Below are positions 38,141 through 51,695 of a stretch of 64,000 nucleotides of DNA, in pieces. The translations under genes and the position numbers were made by a program. This DNA is from Echinometra lucunter. Lineage: Eukaryota; Echinodermata; Echinoidea; Camarodonta; Echinometridae. The stretch spans positions 7,340,978 through 7,404,977 of the forward strand of contig CM057165.1 of the NCBI GenBank assembly GCA_029962745.1, in the 5' to 3' direction. Under the pieces are notes generated by a model. It searched no databases. It was not told the DNA's origin and saw nothing but the letters and a program-made list of their open reading frames with translations. Positions within the stretch are counted from its first letter, which is position 1, and the number at the start of each line of letters is the position of its first letter.

Positions 38141-38335
38141 CTATTCATGAGAAATATTTCTCAAACTTTGCCTTTTATTAATTCCTTGTTCCCTTTATTT
38201 TGATTCTTTATACGAAAAAGAACAACTTTCCTTTATTAAACAGTTTTAATACTCCAAAATATCTATGAGTCTGTTCATGCAAAATATTTCTCGAACTTTG
38301 CCTTTTATTAATTCCTTGTTCCCTATATTTTTGGT
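38141..38335. repeat. tandem duplication, 130-base period
   Basis: About 65 bases containing AAATATTTCTC, AACTTTGCC, then TTTTATTAATTCCTTGTTCC occur at 38141-38205 and again at 38271-38335 with few changes. Confidence 0.7.
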
Positions 38336-39009
38336 TGCTTATAGGCCCCCCTGCACAAATAGAACAGGGATAGTTCTACTCTTCCGAAATATCTGTGACC
38401 TTTAACCTTTCGAGTTATCAGAAGAAACGAGAACCATATACCTGGATTAGGATCACCTTTGAATAAACCATCCTACACATATTAAAACTGAAATAACACC
38501 GTCGTCACCTTATCGACGCTGGCACATTATAGATGGCCTTGCTTCATGTTGCAATACCCGTTCCCCAGTCTTCACCTCCCCTCCTATATCTGCGCTTACT
38601 TTGAATTATTGACTACTATCCTGGCTGGTTCAACACTTGGCCAAGGTTTTATCTTCACACCTTCTCTTCTCACCCTTTCATCCCATCCCCTCCATCTTTT
38701 ATCAGTTTACACGTCTTCCCCACCCTGTTTTCTACTCTCTTTCTCTCTCTCTCTCTCTCTTGTGTCTCTCTTTCCTTCTCTTTTCTATTTTAATATGTAT
38801 ATTTTCCACGCTAGCTTCTATGAGGCGCCATTTGTAAATTTATTCAAGAGACAAATTATATTTAATTCATTATTCACTGTAAAAAGGCAATTATTTGTGA
38901 ATAGCGCTTATCCATCTTTTCATTATTCATGAATAATTTTGTCTTCATAATTTATTTATTTAAATTTTATTTATTTATAATTTATTTATTTATTTTAATA
39001 TTTCCACTA

Positions 39010-39135
39010 TTTTCATTATTATGAGTAATGGTTGATACTCTTTCAATTATTCATATATCATGTTTCCAGAATTTTCATTATTTATAAATAATGGTTTCTA
39101 CCATTTCAATTATTTATATGTAATGTTTCTAGAAT
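39010..39135. repeat. two tandem copies of an AT-rich unit of about 62 bases
   Basis: TTTTCATTATT, GTAATGG, TTTCAATTATTCATAT, then ATGTTTCCAGAAT is followed by a close second copy. It is preceded by TTTA-rich sequence and related ATTATTCATGAATAAT motifs from about 38880. Confidence 0.6.
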
Positions 39136-40070
39136 TATCCGTCTTCAAGCAGCCTCTTCTTATGGCATTTTGCCTCTTCACTGTCTGCTTTTTTCTTTCT
39201 GTCAGTCTCGCACCCTCTTCCTGTCTCTCCCATCCCTCTTTCTCTCTTTTTCTTTGTCAGTTTCTCCTACCCGTCTTTTTTCTCTCTTTCACTCCCTTAG
39301 TCTGTACCAGCCCTCTTTCATTTTTTTACTCTCTCTATCTTTCCCTCTTTCTCTCTTCTTCTTTCTCGCTTTCTTTCTTTCTCCCACCCTCTCTCCCTCT
39401 TTTCCACTTCCTTTCCCTTTCTGAATCCTCTTTTTTGCATTATATCTTTCCACTTTTATGCTCACCCACCCACAATATTTTTGCCTTATAGGTTACGTCT
39501 TATTTGAGTCGATTTCTTGCTCATCTGCTCATTTATAAAAAATTCATAGATAGAATATCCGAGGAAAACGTATAAATGTGTTGGACTTAAAGGGCAAATA
39601 AAAGAGGACATGATTATTGAAGTAATATGACATGCATGGACAGCGCCTACCTCGTCTATCCAAGTAGTCTAATGTGTAATATGGAAGTATCGGAATCAAA
39701 CGATGGCTCAATACATTTGATTCAGTAAAGGAACACAAAAGCATAGAACAATTACACCAGCTGCCGCGCTCATTTTCTTGCAAGACACAAGGGTTTGAAA
39801 TTAAATAATGTAGACGTCTGGCAGTCCCTAATACGTTAATATGATTTACATCCAATCCTCAAGGTATGTAAATCGGATTTGTGAAATCAACGAGCGTTAA
39901 TGAATTTCCCATTCCTCTTTATACTGTGAATGGACGGTCCTTACCCCTTCCTTTCCTAGCCCCGACAACAATTCCTTTTGAGCTAAATTTTCCAGTCATT
40001 CAATTTGTACCTCGTAAATATAGCTGAAAAGCCTTTTAATGATTATTTTGTAACTAAATGTGTTAACAGA

Positions 40071-40187
40071 AGCAGTGTGTCCCAGTCATGTGCCAATGTC
40101 GTGTAAGTGTACTTTTGACGAACAACAAAAGTAATCAACTTTCAATTAAACTGATCATGCACTGACATTGGACTGGGGCTACCGCTA
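40071..40187. mobile_element. small inverted-repeat element, possible MITE
   Basis: Left AGCAGTGTGTCCCAGTC pairs with right GACTGGGGCTACCGCT, and a GCCAATGTC / GACATTGG echo lies just inside. It is about 117 bases and resembles the other snap-back elements in size. The boundaries are approximate and no target duplication was found. Confidence 0.45.
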
Positions 40188-40558
40188 CTAAAAAAATAAG
40201 GCAAAGCCTCTTCATACCATGTTAAAAACCATCCAGTCCTCACAAATGTAGTAATAATCTATTTATTTATTAAATTGATAACGCAAAAACACAAATGTTA
40301 ATGGCTGGCGGATGTTTTGTACTTCATGATTATGAAATTTCAATAACAATTATTTCTCTCTCTCTCTCTCTCTCGAACGCATTTCGGGCGAGTCATATTT
40401 TCAGGATTCACTTCGTTTGGAGTGGAAAATTTGAAGTTCAAAATAGTAGATTTCAGTATCAAAGAGTGTTTCAACCACAAACTTGGAGTGGATTTAACTC
40501 TAAAGGAATAGTCGCTAAAAATGACTCCACACTGGGGGACTTTCTCTTATTGCAGTAC

Positions 40559-40974
40559 TTAACCCATTCGTGACAGGAATTATTTAAAGCCTAATTTGAT
40601 CAGCTTTTATTCTTCAAATTGGCAACACCAACATTTATATTTTATTGCTACATTTTTATTATAAAACGTCATGTATCTGAAATGAATATAAATTGACAAA
40701 AAATATGATGAAAAGTCAAAAAGTTGCCAATTTGCAGGGGAAAACGGTGATTTTAAACTTTCTATCACATTGCCAATTTAAGGATTTTAATGCTTATTTT
40801 CCTTTAAAAAAATTTCAGCATCAAACAACGAATATTGACGCAACCAAAATGAGCACAGTTTGTGTAGAATTTTTTGCTCTTTCTGCTCATGTATTGGGTA
40901 TGATTTTTAGGGCTTTGCATCAAAAGATATTAGGCCAAACCACAAAATGTGGACCTCTGTCACGAATGGGTTAA
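40559..40974. mobile_element. piggyBac-like MITE with TTAA target sites, intact copy
   Basis: The element is bounded by perfect 18-base inverted ends, TTAACCCATTCGTGACAG and its complement. TTAA plus a CCC start is the hallmark of piggyBac-type elements. It is 416 bases long and AT-rich. A frame (40693 to the right end) is open and aligns with an ORF in the sister copy at 10448, but the two peptides differ at many positions by amino-acid replacements, so coding function is unlikely. Confidence 0.8.
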
Positions 40975-43900
40975 TTAGGGGCCCAGATTTCTCGAAACAT
41001 AAACAGGGACCAAAAAATTATATTGCCTCGTTAGAAAATAATGCGGGTATACCCTTCAATTGTCCAGACTTTGTAAGAATTGTTCATCATGATTGTTAGT
41101 ACACAGGACGCATGATATCGAATTTCATCAAAATAGATATTGAGATGACAATAAGGAATTAATAAGGCAATAAACTAAAATTTGACTTTTGTAGGATTGT
41201 GTAATTAATGTTATGTAATATGCAACTAAATGAACCTGCAAAATTTTTGTAGTCACTGACAGCGAAATAAATGAGAGTTCAGTTTGTTCAAGAATACTCT
41301 TCTATACATGTTATATTTTTAAAACTCTTATTTACTACAATAAATTAATGTATCTTCCTATTTGCTACTTCGTCCAAACTACGCTGCTATTCCAACCCTT
41401 TTTCATTCTATTATTTCCTTGCTCATTTAACTTTTTCCTGTTGCACATCTTCCGACTAAAATTAACGTTTGCATCCTACAGGGTATCCATTTGATACCAT
41501 GGTGGATAGGAAAATTGTATAATAAAATGCCCTGCTCAAGGTAATATCAACTAGCGCGCCGGGGATTAAGCCAATATTCTTTGCTTCCCAACTCTTCGTG
41601 TCAGGTTGATTATTACGCAAGATCATGAACCAGTTCTTGCCCGCGCAAACCGATTTTAAAGAGGATGATGTTGTTTTCTGCCTTTATTTATTTTAAATCC
41701 TGCTGGGATTTTGAAGAAAAAGGGGGGCTGATTGAAGTGTTATTGGGGTGATCTCCACTCCCTGCTGCTGTTGGGAAAGTCTTCAAGTGTTCTTAAAATT
41801 GCGTTAGTTGCTGGGGTTATCAGAGATAAGTGTCATGAAACAAAACATATGACACTGTTTTGAACTTTGATAGCTTAAGTTAAAACTCGTACCAGACCGA
41901 AGGTTTCACACGGACTCAAATTTTGTGAATTTCCTTCATTAACATTCTTAAAAGTATGATAATCTGGAGTCTTAATTAAATATTCATTTCCTTAAAAAAA
42001 ACTGAGGCGCCAAAGTGCCAGTAATATTGATTCAGACTGAACACCACAGTACCATTGTGCATGGTACCCGTCATTTTTGCCACACGCTTGCTATCCATTG
42101 TCATCGATGAATCATAACTTTGGGCTGAAAGAAGAACTGGTGAATTTATGGCTGCCATACACAATGGCAAATGTCTGGTTCTGCTTTAGTTACTGATGCA
42201 CACATATTTCGTGGCCTCTGTTTTATTTAGCGCGTTACTTTATGAATGAAAATTGATAAAACTTAATCCAAATCAATTTGACATCTTTCAACTGTACACT
42301 GTGAGATCTCGGTCTAATAATGAGTAATGACTGTTGAGTTACTAACGATGAAAAAGTGTCATGTTTTTTGTTTGGGTGCGTGTGTTTTACATCCTGTAGA
42401 ACATTTTGAAATAGGAACAGGCCTCAATTAAAGGATGCAGGCATTAGGTTTGACTCTTCATAAGGCTGCACCATTGGCATATACATGTACCTGCTTCACG
42501 TAACACATAGAGCTGCTTGCGGATGAGGGGGGAAAATCGATTAATTTATGTGGTTGTAATTATGACCATGGCCATGCCACTAGCAGGGGGTTAGATAATG
42601 ATGGCAGAGAAGCGTTCCGTCCTAATGCGTACTGGCTGGAGACCAATCTCCCAGATTGACTAACACCCGATGACTTGTTTGGGAGCTATCAGATGGGGTC
42701 CTTACACTTATGAACTCTGCTGGGAGGGAAGGGGAGTTCACAGATGACCGGAGACAGAGCAGAGGGATGGTGAGGGGGAATGAGGGAAGGGAAGAGAAAG
42801 AGGGTGGGGCTTTTATGACACACCAAAAGAAGTCCTTACAAGTCATCTTTTTAACGCGACTGTGAGGGAAGGGGGCTGGTGTCACGGACGGATGACTGAG
42901 GAGAGAGAGAGAAGAGGGGATAGGACAGGAAGAGGGAGAAGGATTTTGTCACATATATGTTTGTTTGTACCATTGTGTTTTATGTTTTTATTTCAACCTA
43001 CAAGACGTACTTGGAAAGTTGTTTTTGATGTACTTACCCCGTATTTTGAATAATATTTTAATAAATGATGAATAATAAATTAATGCATGATAGACAAAAA
43101 TGCGGATGATGATAGTAGAAAAATTGGCATTTTGATCAACCTCGCTCTGTGGAGAAAGCAAAAAATAAAAAGATCCCATATTGCATAAGCTAAGCCTATT
43201 CGTAAAAAAAATAAGAATTAAGAAACAACCACAGGTTCTAACGGCCTTGAATCCTGACAAAAAGCATTCACCTACGATATCGTTAGCTTTGTTCGGTTTT
43301 AATACAAAACGAATTTGTGTACCAACCGCCTTTGTACAAAGGGAAATTTTCCGCCACAACCATGACTGCAGGCCTATTTTGTAACAAAGATGCCCCGAAA
43401 AATTTGTTAAGCCCCTCAAATCAGATCGATATGATGCTCTTCATCCGTTTCAGAGGGGACATGCGGATTTAGGTAACGCTGTAAACAGAAACTTCATGCG
43501 CGCACGTAAGCCTTCAATGGAATAGATTAAGCTTTTACTATATCTAATTAAAAGTCTAAATGGGCTTTATGAGTTCGGAAGGATACCAGCACTGTCCTTT
43601 CACTGATTACGTAATCCCAAGACTCAATTTCCAAAGCTGATTAGAGTTATTTCTTGTTTGTCATCAGAGTGGTTCTTTCTTTCTCGTCTAATTAGCAATC
43701 TGGCTCATTCGCTTTGAAAGGGTTTCTAACATCAGACAAGGCCTGGAATACAGTACACATGCTCATTCCTAGCATTTCTTTTGTTTCGTTTGCTTCTCCC
43801 GAGGGTGATGATACAACTTACTGCTAAATGATTTCGGGAAACTGTCATTATCATTATTATTATTTTTGTTATTATTATAATTATAATTATTATTATTATT

Positions 43901-45240
43901 GTTGTTGTTGTTGTTGCTTTTGTTGTTTCTGTCGTTGAAACTGACATCCTGGTGTTGGGGATTTCGGCTCACTGAGATTTTCAAAATGCGTAAATAGATG
44001 ATTTTGTACAAGTGAATATATTACGAGGAATAATGATATCCATCATCATCATACCTTTTCTGGATGAACATCATTTTTAGAACGCGGTAGAGCATTTCTA
44101 ATAGTAAATTATCACCAGCATGATAATTGCGTTTATTATGTAACGTAAAGCAACCAAACTATACCGTTTGTAATCAGTTTATTCTAAAGGCTGGATTGAG
44201 TTGAATGTAATTCTCACATGCCGTATGACACTAGGAATTTGTTAATGGTTTTTGTTGTTGTTGTTGTTGTTGTTTTTACTTATTCTACTGCATTAACTGC
44301 AAATTATATGTTTCATTCTTGAGATATCATAATGTGGAATTTAAAAAAAAAAGAATCTTATATGACCAATGGAGATGTATACATTCTTTACTTATGTAGA
44401 ACACTGGGTGATACATTGTGATCTCATTATTCACACTCCTCTTCCCCTAAGCCACCTTGCATGAAATTCAAGGCAGAAATGCATGTCGCTCGCCCCTCTC
44501 CCCCGGGAAGGATATCGACTCCTCCAGTCCCTGAAGGGACGCTCTTTGTCGCTGACGGAGTGTGAACGAGTGGACCCTGTCTCATGATTCATACAACAAA
44601 TGGCGTTGTAGGCTTCTTCCTTTTCTCCTCCGCTACTCCATGTTCAGTCCCACTGCTATGTTTCCGCGGGGTGTGAGGAAGACAAGTACCATGAAATATT
44701 CACCATCTTGTTTTGGTCCCCGGCGCCAAGCCCTGTTTTTTCATCATCGTCATATCTAGTTCTCCCAGTTTGCCTTGGATCATGATTCCTGTACAAAAAA
44801 CTACATGAAGTTTATCAGTCAGAGATTCTCGAGGCTACATAGAAGTTTTTGAAGGTGTTATATAGCCATGCAACATGATTTTAAGGATTCTTTATGCACA
44901 AATAATTACAAACATTATGAATGTATATTCGTGCATGAGTAAGAACACCAAATGCGGTTTTAGACTTACCAGCATTCAAATGTTATATATGTACAATATA
45001 ATGATTGATGCGGGCAATATGTTCGAATCGTTTATGAAGAGACACGTTTCAAATACTGTCATCTATAACTATTCAACAGATTATTTTAATTTATCTATTT
45101 TCCAATCCCCATGGAAACTTCACATGTCGATATTCATAATACAAACGATAAAATTGTACAAACACCCAGCTATAGAAAGAAAAACAAATTAAGGTAAATA
45201 GTGGAATCCTGAAAATGTTTCGGTAAATACTTCTTTATAG
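40975..45240. other. intronic, mostly featureless outside the SINE relic
   Basis: GA-rich patch at 42.73-42.94 kb; ATT and TTG repeats at 43.85-43.93 kb; TTG repeat at 44.25 kb; GC-richer patch at 44.44-44.76 kb with a small hairpin (GTCCCTGAAGGGAC). ORFs show no homology I recognise. Confidence 0.5.
41470..41610 (-). mobile_element. degenerate SINE, minus strand
   Basis: On the minus strand, GGCTTAATCCCCGGCGCGC looks like a decayed B box. CTTGAGCAGGGCATTTTATT follows and then AAATGGATACCCTG, the same body as the SINE at 21915. The A-box portion is hard to place. Confidence 0.5.
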
Positions 45241-45414
45241 GAGCAATGAGTTGGTCTAGCGGTAACGTCCGCAGTCAGCTCTTTATCTTCGTATACAAAC
45301 TGATTCTGAACGGACCCAGGTTCGAGCCTCAGGCACGTCTTTTGGATGGTGCGTTAAAGGTCGGTCCCAGACGTAAATAATCATATCTGATTGGTACACG
45401 TCTGTAAAGTGCCA

Positions 45415-45420
<6 letters not shown>
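45241..45420 (+). mobile_element. tRNA-derived SINE with CA tail
   Basis: A box TTGGTCTAGCGGTAACGTCC and B box CCCAGGTTCGAGCCTC are present with an expanded spacer between them. The body has TTTTGGATGGTGCGTTAAAG and ends in a (CA)n array at 45418-45449. It differs from the ATT-tailed family, so a second SINE type. Confidence 0.65.
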
Positions 45421-45451
<31 letters not shown>

Positions 45452-45720
45452 TAACACAATAACCCACTTTTCACGAAAGCAAAACATGTATCGTTTTGTA
45501 AAGAAAAACAAACCAACAACCAGGCAACAGCAAGACTACCAAAGAAACAAACAAACAAACAAAAAATAGCTGTAAGAATCGTAGCTTGAAAAATTCAAGA
45601 TTTTTTTTATCATAAGCAAGAAATACCCATCATACTTTTGTTCAAGAAGTTTAGTGTTTTGGTGTCCTTGTTGAATTGTGGCATGTTAATCCTTTAAAAG
45701 GGGTCCTTTTCATGAAACGA

Positions 45721-45858
45721 TTGATCCAGAAGTTAGATATCACTGTGATATCTAAACTCCATGTCGAAAATAAGACAGTGTGTGTGCGTGTGTGCGTGTG
45801 TGTTGCTTCGAAATCAGTGTGTCATAGTGATATCTAACTTCCGACATGTCTTCTGGTA
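45721..45858. repeat. inverted repeat around a GT-rich centre
   Basis: GAAGTTAGATATCACTGTGA near 45729 is mirrored by TCATAGTGATATCTAACTTC near 45822-45841. An additional CATGTCG / CGACATG pair and a GTGTGCGT block lie between. This resembles a decayed snap-back MITE. ATGAAACG just to the left recalls the ends of the element at 18978, but that link is weak. Confidence 0.5.
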
Positions 45859-47544
45859 GTCTATGAGCCTCATGCTAAGTCTCGACCTAATTAAAGATCC
45901 TCTCCCTTAAGCGAAACCCGATCGATCAACTGGAAAATGGGGCAGGGAAAATATTGACATTAATAAACAATGGAAAGGGAAGGGCTCTATTGTACAGGAT
46001 ATCGATTTTTCAGGTTGTCACATTTTCCTTTCTTTCCCCTCGCCATATTTGCTCATGTCATAAGGCGCTGTCATTATTAGACATGGTAAATTGATAATTC
46101 ACTTCAAAATTTACCGAGAGGACTTCAAATACTTTGCACTGAAGGGGAAGGTTCCAAGATAGTTCGGACGTTTGGACGAAATCGTTATTGAGGAAGTTAT
46201 AAATATTTCTTCTTTTTTTTTCATTTGATGAGAAGATGATAGTAATTGATCCCTTCCTCTATTGCAATCTTCTAACCCATACAAGGACAGTTGAATGATC
46301 ATTCTTTTATGAGCTCAGTATATGATACAAGTAGGATTTGTGTTGGACGTACGAATGTATGTTACAAATTAGAAGATATGCGCTCCTGTGCTTACGACTC
46401 ACTCTGGCCGGAATATATTATCTGCATGTTCACATATTGTATATGAGTGTAATTCTTGCATATTATCTAACTGATAATTTTTTTTTTCTTTTTTTTTTAG
46501 ATTAACAACGTTGAAAATAATAGCACTAAATGTTTACCACTAACAACGCTCATATATGAAGGCATTCCAAAAGGAACTGGTTCACTCGAAGGAATGGTTT
46601 GAACTTTGAACTGATTCTCCCTAATGAATGTTTGTGAAATATAAAGTTCAATAGTAGTGCTGTTGTAAAATGTATTAGCGATAAAGTGTTGTGTACTTGA
46701 TGAGCCCCCCCCCCCCCCCAAGTAAAAGAAAGATATTTGTAAAATGATATGAATAACAATGTTCTGCATTCATTAACGCATTTCATGTATAATGCAATAC
46801 ACCTTCCAATATTATAATAGCCAGCGATCAATGGGATAGTTTGAATATATCAATCCTCTATAGGAGTTTTGCAACTATCCTCTTTTTTTAAAAAAATGAA
46901 TAGTACCAGATACACAAAAGTGGGACACAATGCATCGTTTGCATACTCACAGCAACATTATTATGTTGATCAACATGCATATTATATTCCTCTGATCTTA
47001 TTGCACCGATCACAGCTAGCCGTGGATTATTAAAGTGAAACGCAAGAAGGCTAAGAATTGATCGAGTATAATGTGAATGCGGAGGCGAATGAGGTAATGG
47101 GGACAGAGTGGTGGGGCGCTTTACTCTGGGGGTTCCTCCCTCGTAGGCCGATAGCCCACGAAATCCTCGAGAATGGTAGCCTACGAGAGTGACAATTCAC
47201 AAGACCCCCCTCCCCCCAAAAGAAATACTAACAATGATAAATAAATCAATCAAATGAATAAATAAATCAAATGAAATAAATAGAATAAATAAATATTAAT
47301 AGATACATAAAAGAGAGAGAAAATGCAACTGGGAAGAAAGAATATAAAAGCAGAAAAAAAGATAAACAACGAATTGAGAGAGAGAGAGAGGGAGAAGGGA
47401 CAGGTAAGAGTGAAAAAGGCATACAAGAATGACGAAAGAGAAGATGAAAGAAAGAAAAGTAAACAGACTCTAAATGAGAGAAGGGCAAAGGGAAATGAGG
47501 ACAGTAAGATAAAGAGAAGCTAAAATGAGAAAATGATAAAATGA
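45859..47544. other. intronic, no supported feature
   Basis: A C14 run near 46706 and GA-rich sequence at 47.30-47.52 kb. An inverted CGTAGGC / GCCTACG pair sits at 47142-47177. Confidence 0.5.
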
Positions 47545-47897
47545 TAATATCATTTATACAGCGCACTACGTAAATACTTCAATGGGCTTTTAAGTGTTAC
47601 TATTATTACCCCTGCTCACTACTATTACCCCTGCTCACTGGATAGCCGGCACAAAAGTGTGCACCAACTCCACTCCTCCTAAGGGAGCATTCCTACCACT
47701 CTGCACCGTCATGCATACGTGCAGGGCAATGGCAAAGGCTTTCGACAATCCTGACAGGTACCCATTTTATCCTGGGTAGAGAGTGGCAAATTGAGATTTA
47801 TATCTTGCCAAAGGACATTAGCGCCTTGGCGGGACTCGAACTCGGATCACGAGATCCACAGTCCGATGACGTATCTATTAGACCACGACACCTCTCC
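47545..47897 (-). mobile_element. tRNA-derived SINE, near full length, minus strand
   Basis: On the minus strand it starts GTGTCGTGGTCTAATAGAT, has a B box in CGAGTTCGAGTCCCGCC, then GCTAATGTCCTTTGGCAAG, CACTCTCTACCCAGG, AAATGGGTACCTGTCAGG, and ends with GTAGTGCGCTGTATAAATG and a T/A-rich tail. About 350 bases. It contains a small internal duplication of a TACTATTACCCCTGCTCACT-like unit near 47600-47640. Confidence 0.7.
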
Positions 47898-50800
47898 AAA
47901 AGACAACAAGAACGAAACTGACCATGTGTATCGCGTGGGCTGTTGAAGCTATCCCGAATTCTTTTGAGTTGAAAATCAAGAATTATGGGAATTAACAGGC
48001 TTTGGTTACTGTTCCAACTAGAAGAAGAATGCATAGCTGTTTGGCAAAGGAATTATTCTGGAACATTAGCCTACGTAGAAAGGTATTTTCGGTGGGTTAT
48101 CCGTGATTTGTTTTCTTAGTATTTTATAAGATATTTTCACAAATATTGATTTAAAAAAAAAAGGTGAGGGCAGTGGAGGATACACTATTGCGTAGGCAAT
48201 GACTTAGGGTGAATCAAATAAGCTTTGTCATCTTTTTAACTCATTGATATGCGTTGAATTGTAGATGGTAACGGATTTGTGAAATTCGCTTTGGGTGACA
48301 GAATAATCTGAGGAAAATGAACTTCTAGTATTAACTTGACCTATAACTTAGAAGGAAATGGTGCTTTTTGTATATGGTTAGTGGTATTGGGCAGATTTTA
48401 ATGTGAATACTGATATGGATATGTCACTTGTTTATTAATGTACGTTATTAGACTCGGTATCTCATTGATTCTTTGTGGTATAATGTATTGATAGTTTCAT
48501 AAAGACCCCTATGACGCTGAAAAACTTATAACAGTGACTGCAGCAATCAACAAAAGCTTAGAATGGGAACTCATTATTTTGACTAACATTCATTTCTGAA
48601 TTAAAACTTAATTTAACCACAAGCAAGTTATCGCACGCAATATTCAAAATGTTGTCTCTGTTTGCTTGGTTAACGACTGAAATACTTACATGCGAAACAA
48701 GCTAAACAAAAATTTAATTATAATGAAGGTGATGAATATGATGATGATAATAGCAATAATAATGATAATAATGATAATGATAATAATGATAATAAAAAGA
48801 AGAACAATAATGATGTAATAATAAACATCCGACATGAATTCTACTGCAATAGAACGTACAAAATGTCATTGAAACCGAAAGATGGTAAGCAATATGATAT
48901 CACGGGATACCATGTACAAGCATTTTGTTTTTCGGTGTCCCAAACCATAATTTAATTTTATTATCTATTGTACATTGCCATTTTGATTTCGTGTGTTTTT
49001 TTATGGTTGAATCAATAAATACAAATACAAATATGGTGATCTGTGAAATACTGTCACTCTCCATCCCTAGCAGATTCGCCATCACTGCACCTTCGGTCCC
49101 GCTAATCGATAGATTTACTTTAAAAATGCTGAAACAAGTAATACGTTTTGATCAAAGAAAGCTGTTTCCATGCTGTAAATACATTTCTTATTGAAGCTAT
49201 TATATACTTCCTTCTAATTTAAGGGGGGGGGAAAGAAAATCTAATCGGGAATTTTTAAACCAGGGTATGGAAGTGGAAAGGATCTGCGTTTTACTAACAT
49301 GCATTTCGTTGCGCTCAATCAAGTCAAGCAAGAAACTCATTGATGCACCTGCTCATCATGCTCATAGCTGGATACCAGTATACTTCTTTTATCTGTGACT
49401 TGACATCACTGAATACCAACCGTCATCAACCACCTGTTTGTATTACGATTTAACTTTCACTCCCACTTACCCCCTTTTGATCCATCGACTTCGATATTTA
49501 CAGAGGTTCGACTTTATAAGCATTGCGATCTTTTAACTGGACGAGTCTGTCCGGGATGACGAGCATCCATCAAGATAATTGTATTATTTTTAGCCAAGTG
49601 AAAAAACTAACCAATCATTATTGTAATTGCTTAGTAATGTTATTCCAAGGCATGCGGTTACAGTGATGATAAATTGGCCACTATAGTAAATTGACTAGAA
49701 CAATTGTTGATTTATATGATTGATGACCCGATGAAATGGTGTTTGACCACAATTATAGTCATGGAAAATGAACGACTGATAGATATATTATTAATCTTTT
49801 AGCGGTCAGCACAACACATTTACGTTTGGCAAAGTAATTAGTTGTATGAAAGTCAAAACACAGTAACTATTTAGATGAATTGTTATGTGACTATACGCGA
49901 CATTTGTTTCAAATGAATGGTTACGAATCTTCCAACGATAAATTCATAACAATATTTTTTGGGGGAAGTTCAACATTTGAAAGCAGGTTATGATGTGATA
50001 AATCATTTGGTGATTGTCTCGTAGTATAAGTATCAGATAACGACCAAACGAGACGAGATTTATTCACACGGTTCCACCTCTCATGCAGAAGACCATTTAA
50101 CGACGAGACTGGTGTAGGTTCACATCTACGGTAGCAGAGAGGCCACCCAGTGCCGCCGTGATGCTACTCGTGTAGCACGCGTGCGGCGCCATGGAAGATG
50201 TGAAGATTGACCATTTCATACACGTCAGTGCAATGGTAGAGTGTCTGATGACGTTGTAGCCCCAGGGGGGTGACTGTCTTTGTCACATTACGTTCGTATC
50301 CACCCAGACACAAGCGTGTAATCTGCGGTAGTCAACAAAAACCCCCAACTATCTACACTGCTAGAGGCTGCCGTAGCGCCTTGCAGAAGGAACCTGTATC
50401 GGCTAGGACTCGGGATAAAGAAGAAGGAGAGAGACAGAGAGAGAACGAGAGGGGCAGAAAAGACTGGGTAACCCTATATTAATTTTGTATAAGCAGAGAG
50501 AGGGGGCTATGAGAGTGAAACAACGTGATTGATAATCAAACTGAGGAGAAAGGGAGAGCAAAAGAGAGAGATGGAGACGGAGAGAAAGGGAACGATCAGA
50601 ACAAGAGACCCAGAAGGGAGACACATTATAAAGGGAGAGAAATGGGGGAGACAGAGCGGAGACAGAGACAGAGCGAGCTTGAGAGAGAGAGTGAAAAAAA
50701 AAGAGTCGGTGAGAAAGGAACAGAGAAACAGAGACTTTGAGAGGAGGAGAATTGAAGTAGAAATATGAAGAAAAAAATAGGTGATAATGGAGCGAACAAG

Positions 50801-51695
50801 GTTGCTATTTGTCAGAGTTCTAGAAAAGCGAGGTGTAATTCTGCTAATCCTCGTTCTCGCCTCGATATATGACTTCTTCCATCCTGACTCGACTCCTCCA
50901 CATCTCGAGTCAGTTTGATTGTATACTTTAACACGCGACTGATGGGTGATTTGTGTAAACTTGCATTGATGCCGGACCAATGTAATTCGAGATGGCTAAA
51001 AGTGCCAAGTCGTGACCATTTCTCATTATCGCCATCATACCAGGGATGCCTGTCCAGTAAGCTGTCGAAAATAGCGCAGGAATGCAATTTGATATCTATT
51101 ACTAAAACTGTCAATGGTAGAACATCTCCTGCGGTAATATATAATTTCGACGTCAAAGACTGGGGTAAGGAAAGATAAGGGTTCTTGTTTAAATGAGTTG
51201 TTGTTGTTGTTGTTGTTGTTGTTGTTATAGTAGTATGGTGATTGTATATCGTAGGTTGATAATAATATAAAGATGATGATGTTGGAATATTTAGGGGAAC
51301 TACAAGCAAAAAAGGACAACAATGCTTATTAAGATTTGAATAAATATTATTTCGAAATCCTAATTATTCTGTCAAGTCAACCGGGCCATTCTCAGTCACT
51401 TGTGTGACCAAAAATCCTGAAAAATTGTTGATTCAATCAAACCCAATTTGTCAGTATATGTCTTGTAGCAGAATCTTTCATTTTGGAATTTTTAATAACA
51501 ATTATGCCCTCAGCAAACAGATGATAATTGTTTTCACTGAGAATATATCATTTTCTTTTTTCAGAGTTCAGAATTAGGTTTGGCAAGTGTGTGACCTCGC
51601 ACAAAAGGGGGTCTTGCTTTTTCGTATTCAAGCATAGTTCTCTCGCATTCGTTTTTATTGAAAATTTTCCAAAAATCCACCCAAAGTGTGCACCA
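47898..51695. other. intronic, GA-rich block and CpG-rich patch
   Basis: AAT/GAT repeats at 48.74-48.80 kb, GA-rich 50.42-50.75 kb (source of the Glu/Arg and Ser/Leu ORFs) and a TTG array at 51.20-51.23 kb. The CpG patch is listed separately. Confidence 0.5.
50040..50300. other. CpG-rich stretch of unknown role
   Basis: A GC- and CpG-rich block includes GCTACTCGTGTAGC (a near palindrome) and GTGCGGCGCCATGG. A short ORF of about 22 codons starts at that ATG but has no homology I recognise. It could be regulatory sequence or an untranslated exon. Confidence 0.25.

Larger units (their letters stand above)
36119..40070. other. intronic, tandem duplications and CT-rich tracts
   Basis: Besides the duplications at 38.1 and 39.0 kb, CT-rich sequence at 38.73-38.79 and 39.18-39.43 kb generates the long hydrophobic/Ser ORFs. 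No coding homology. Confidence 0.5.

Noticed and set aside
39060..39491. 143-codon hydrophobic ORF
   Set aside because: CT-rich low-complexity sequence; Ser/Leu/Phe composition is an artefact.
40693..40974. Conserved small protein encoded by the piggyBac-like MITE
   Set aside because: The matching ORF in the second copy differs mainly by replacements, so shared ancestry of the repeat explains it.
50812..51309. 165-codon minus-strand ORF
   Set aside because: Part is poly-Thr from a TTG/ACA repeat; the rest lacks homology.
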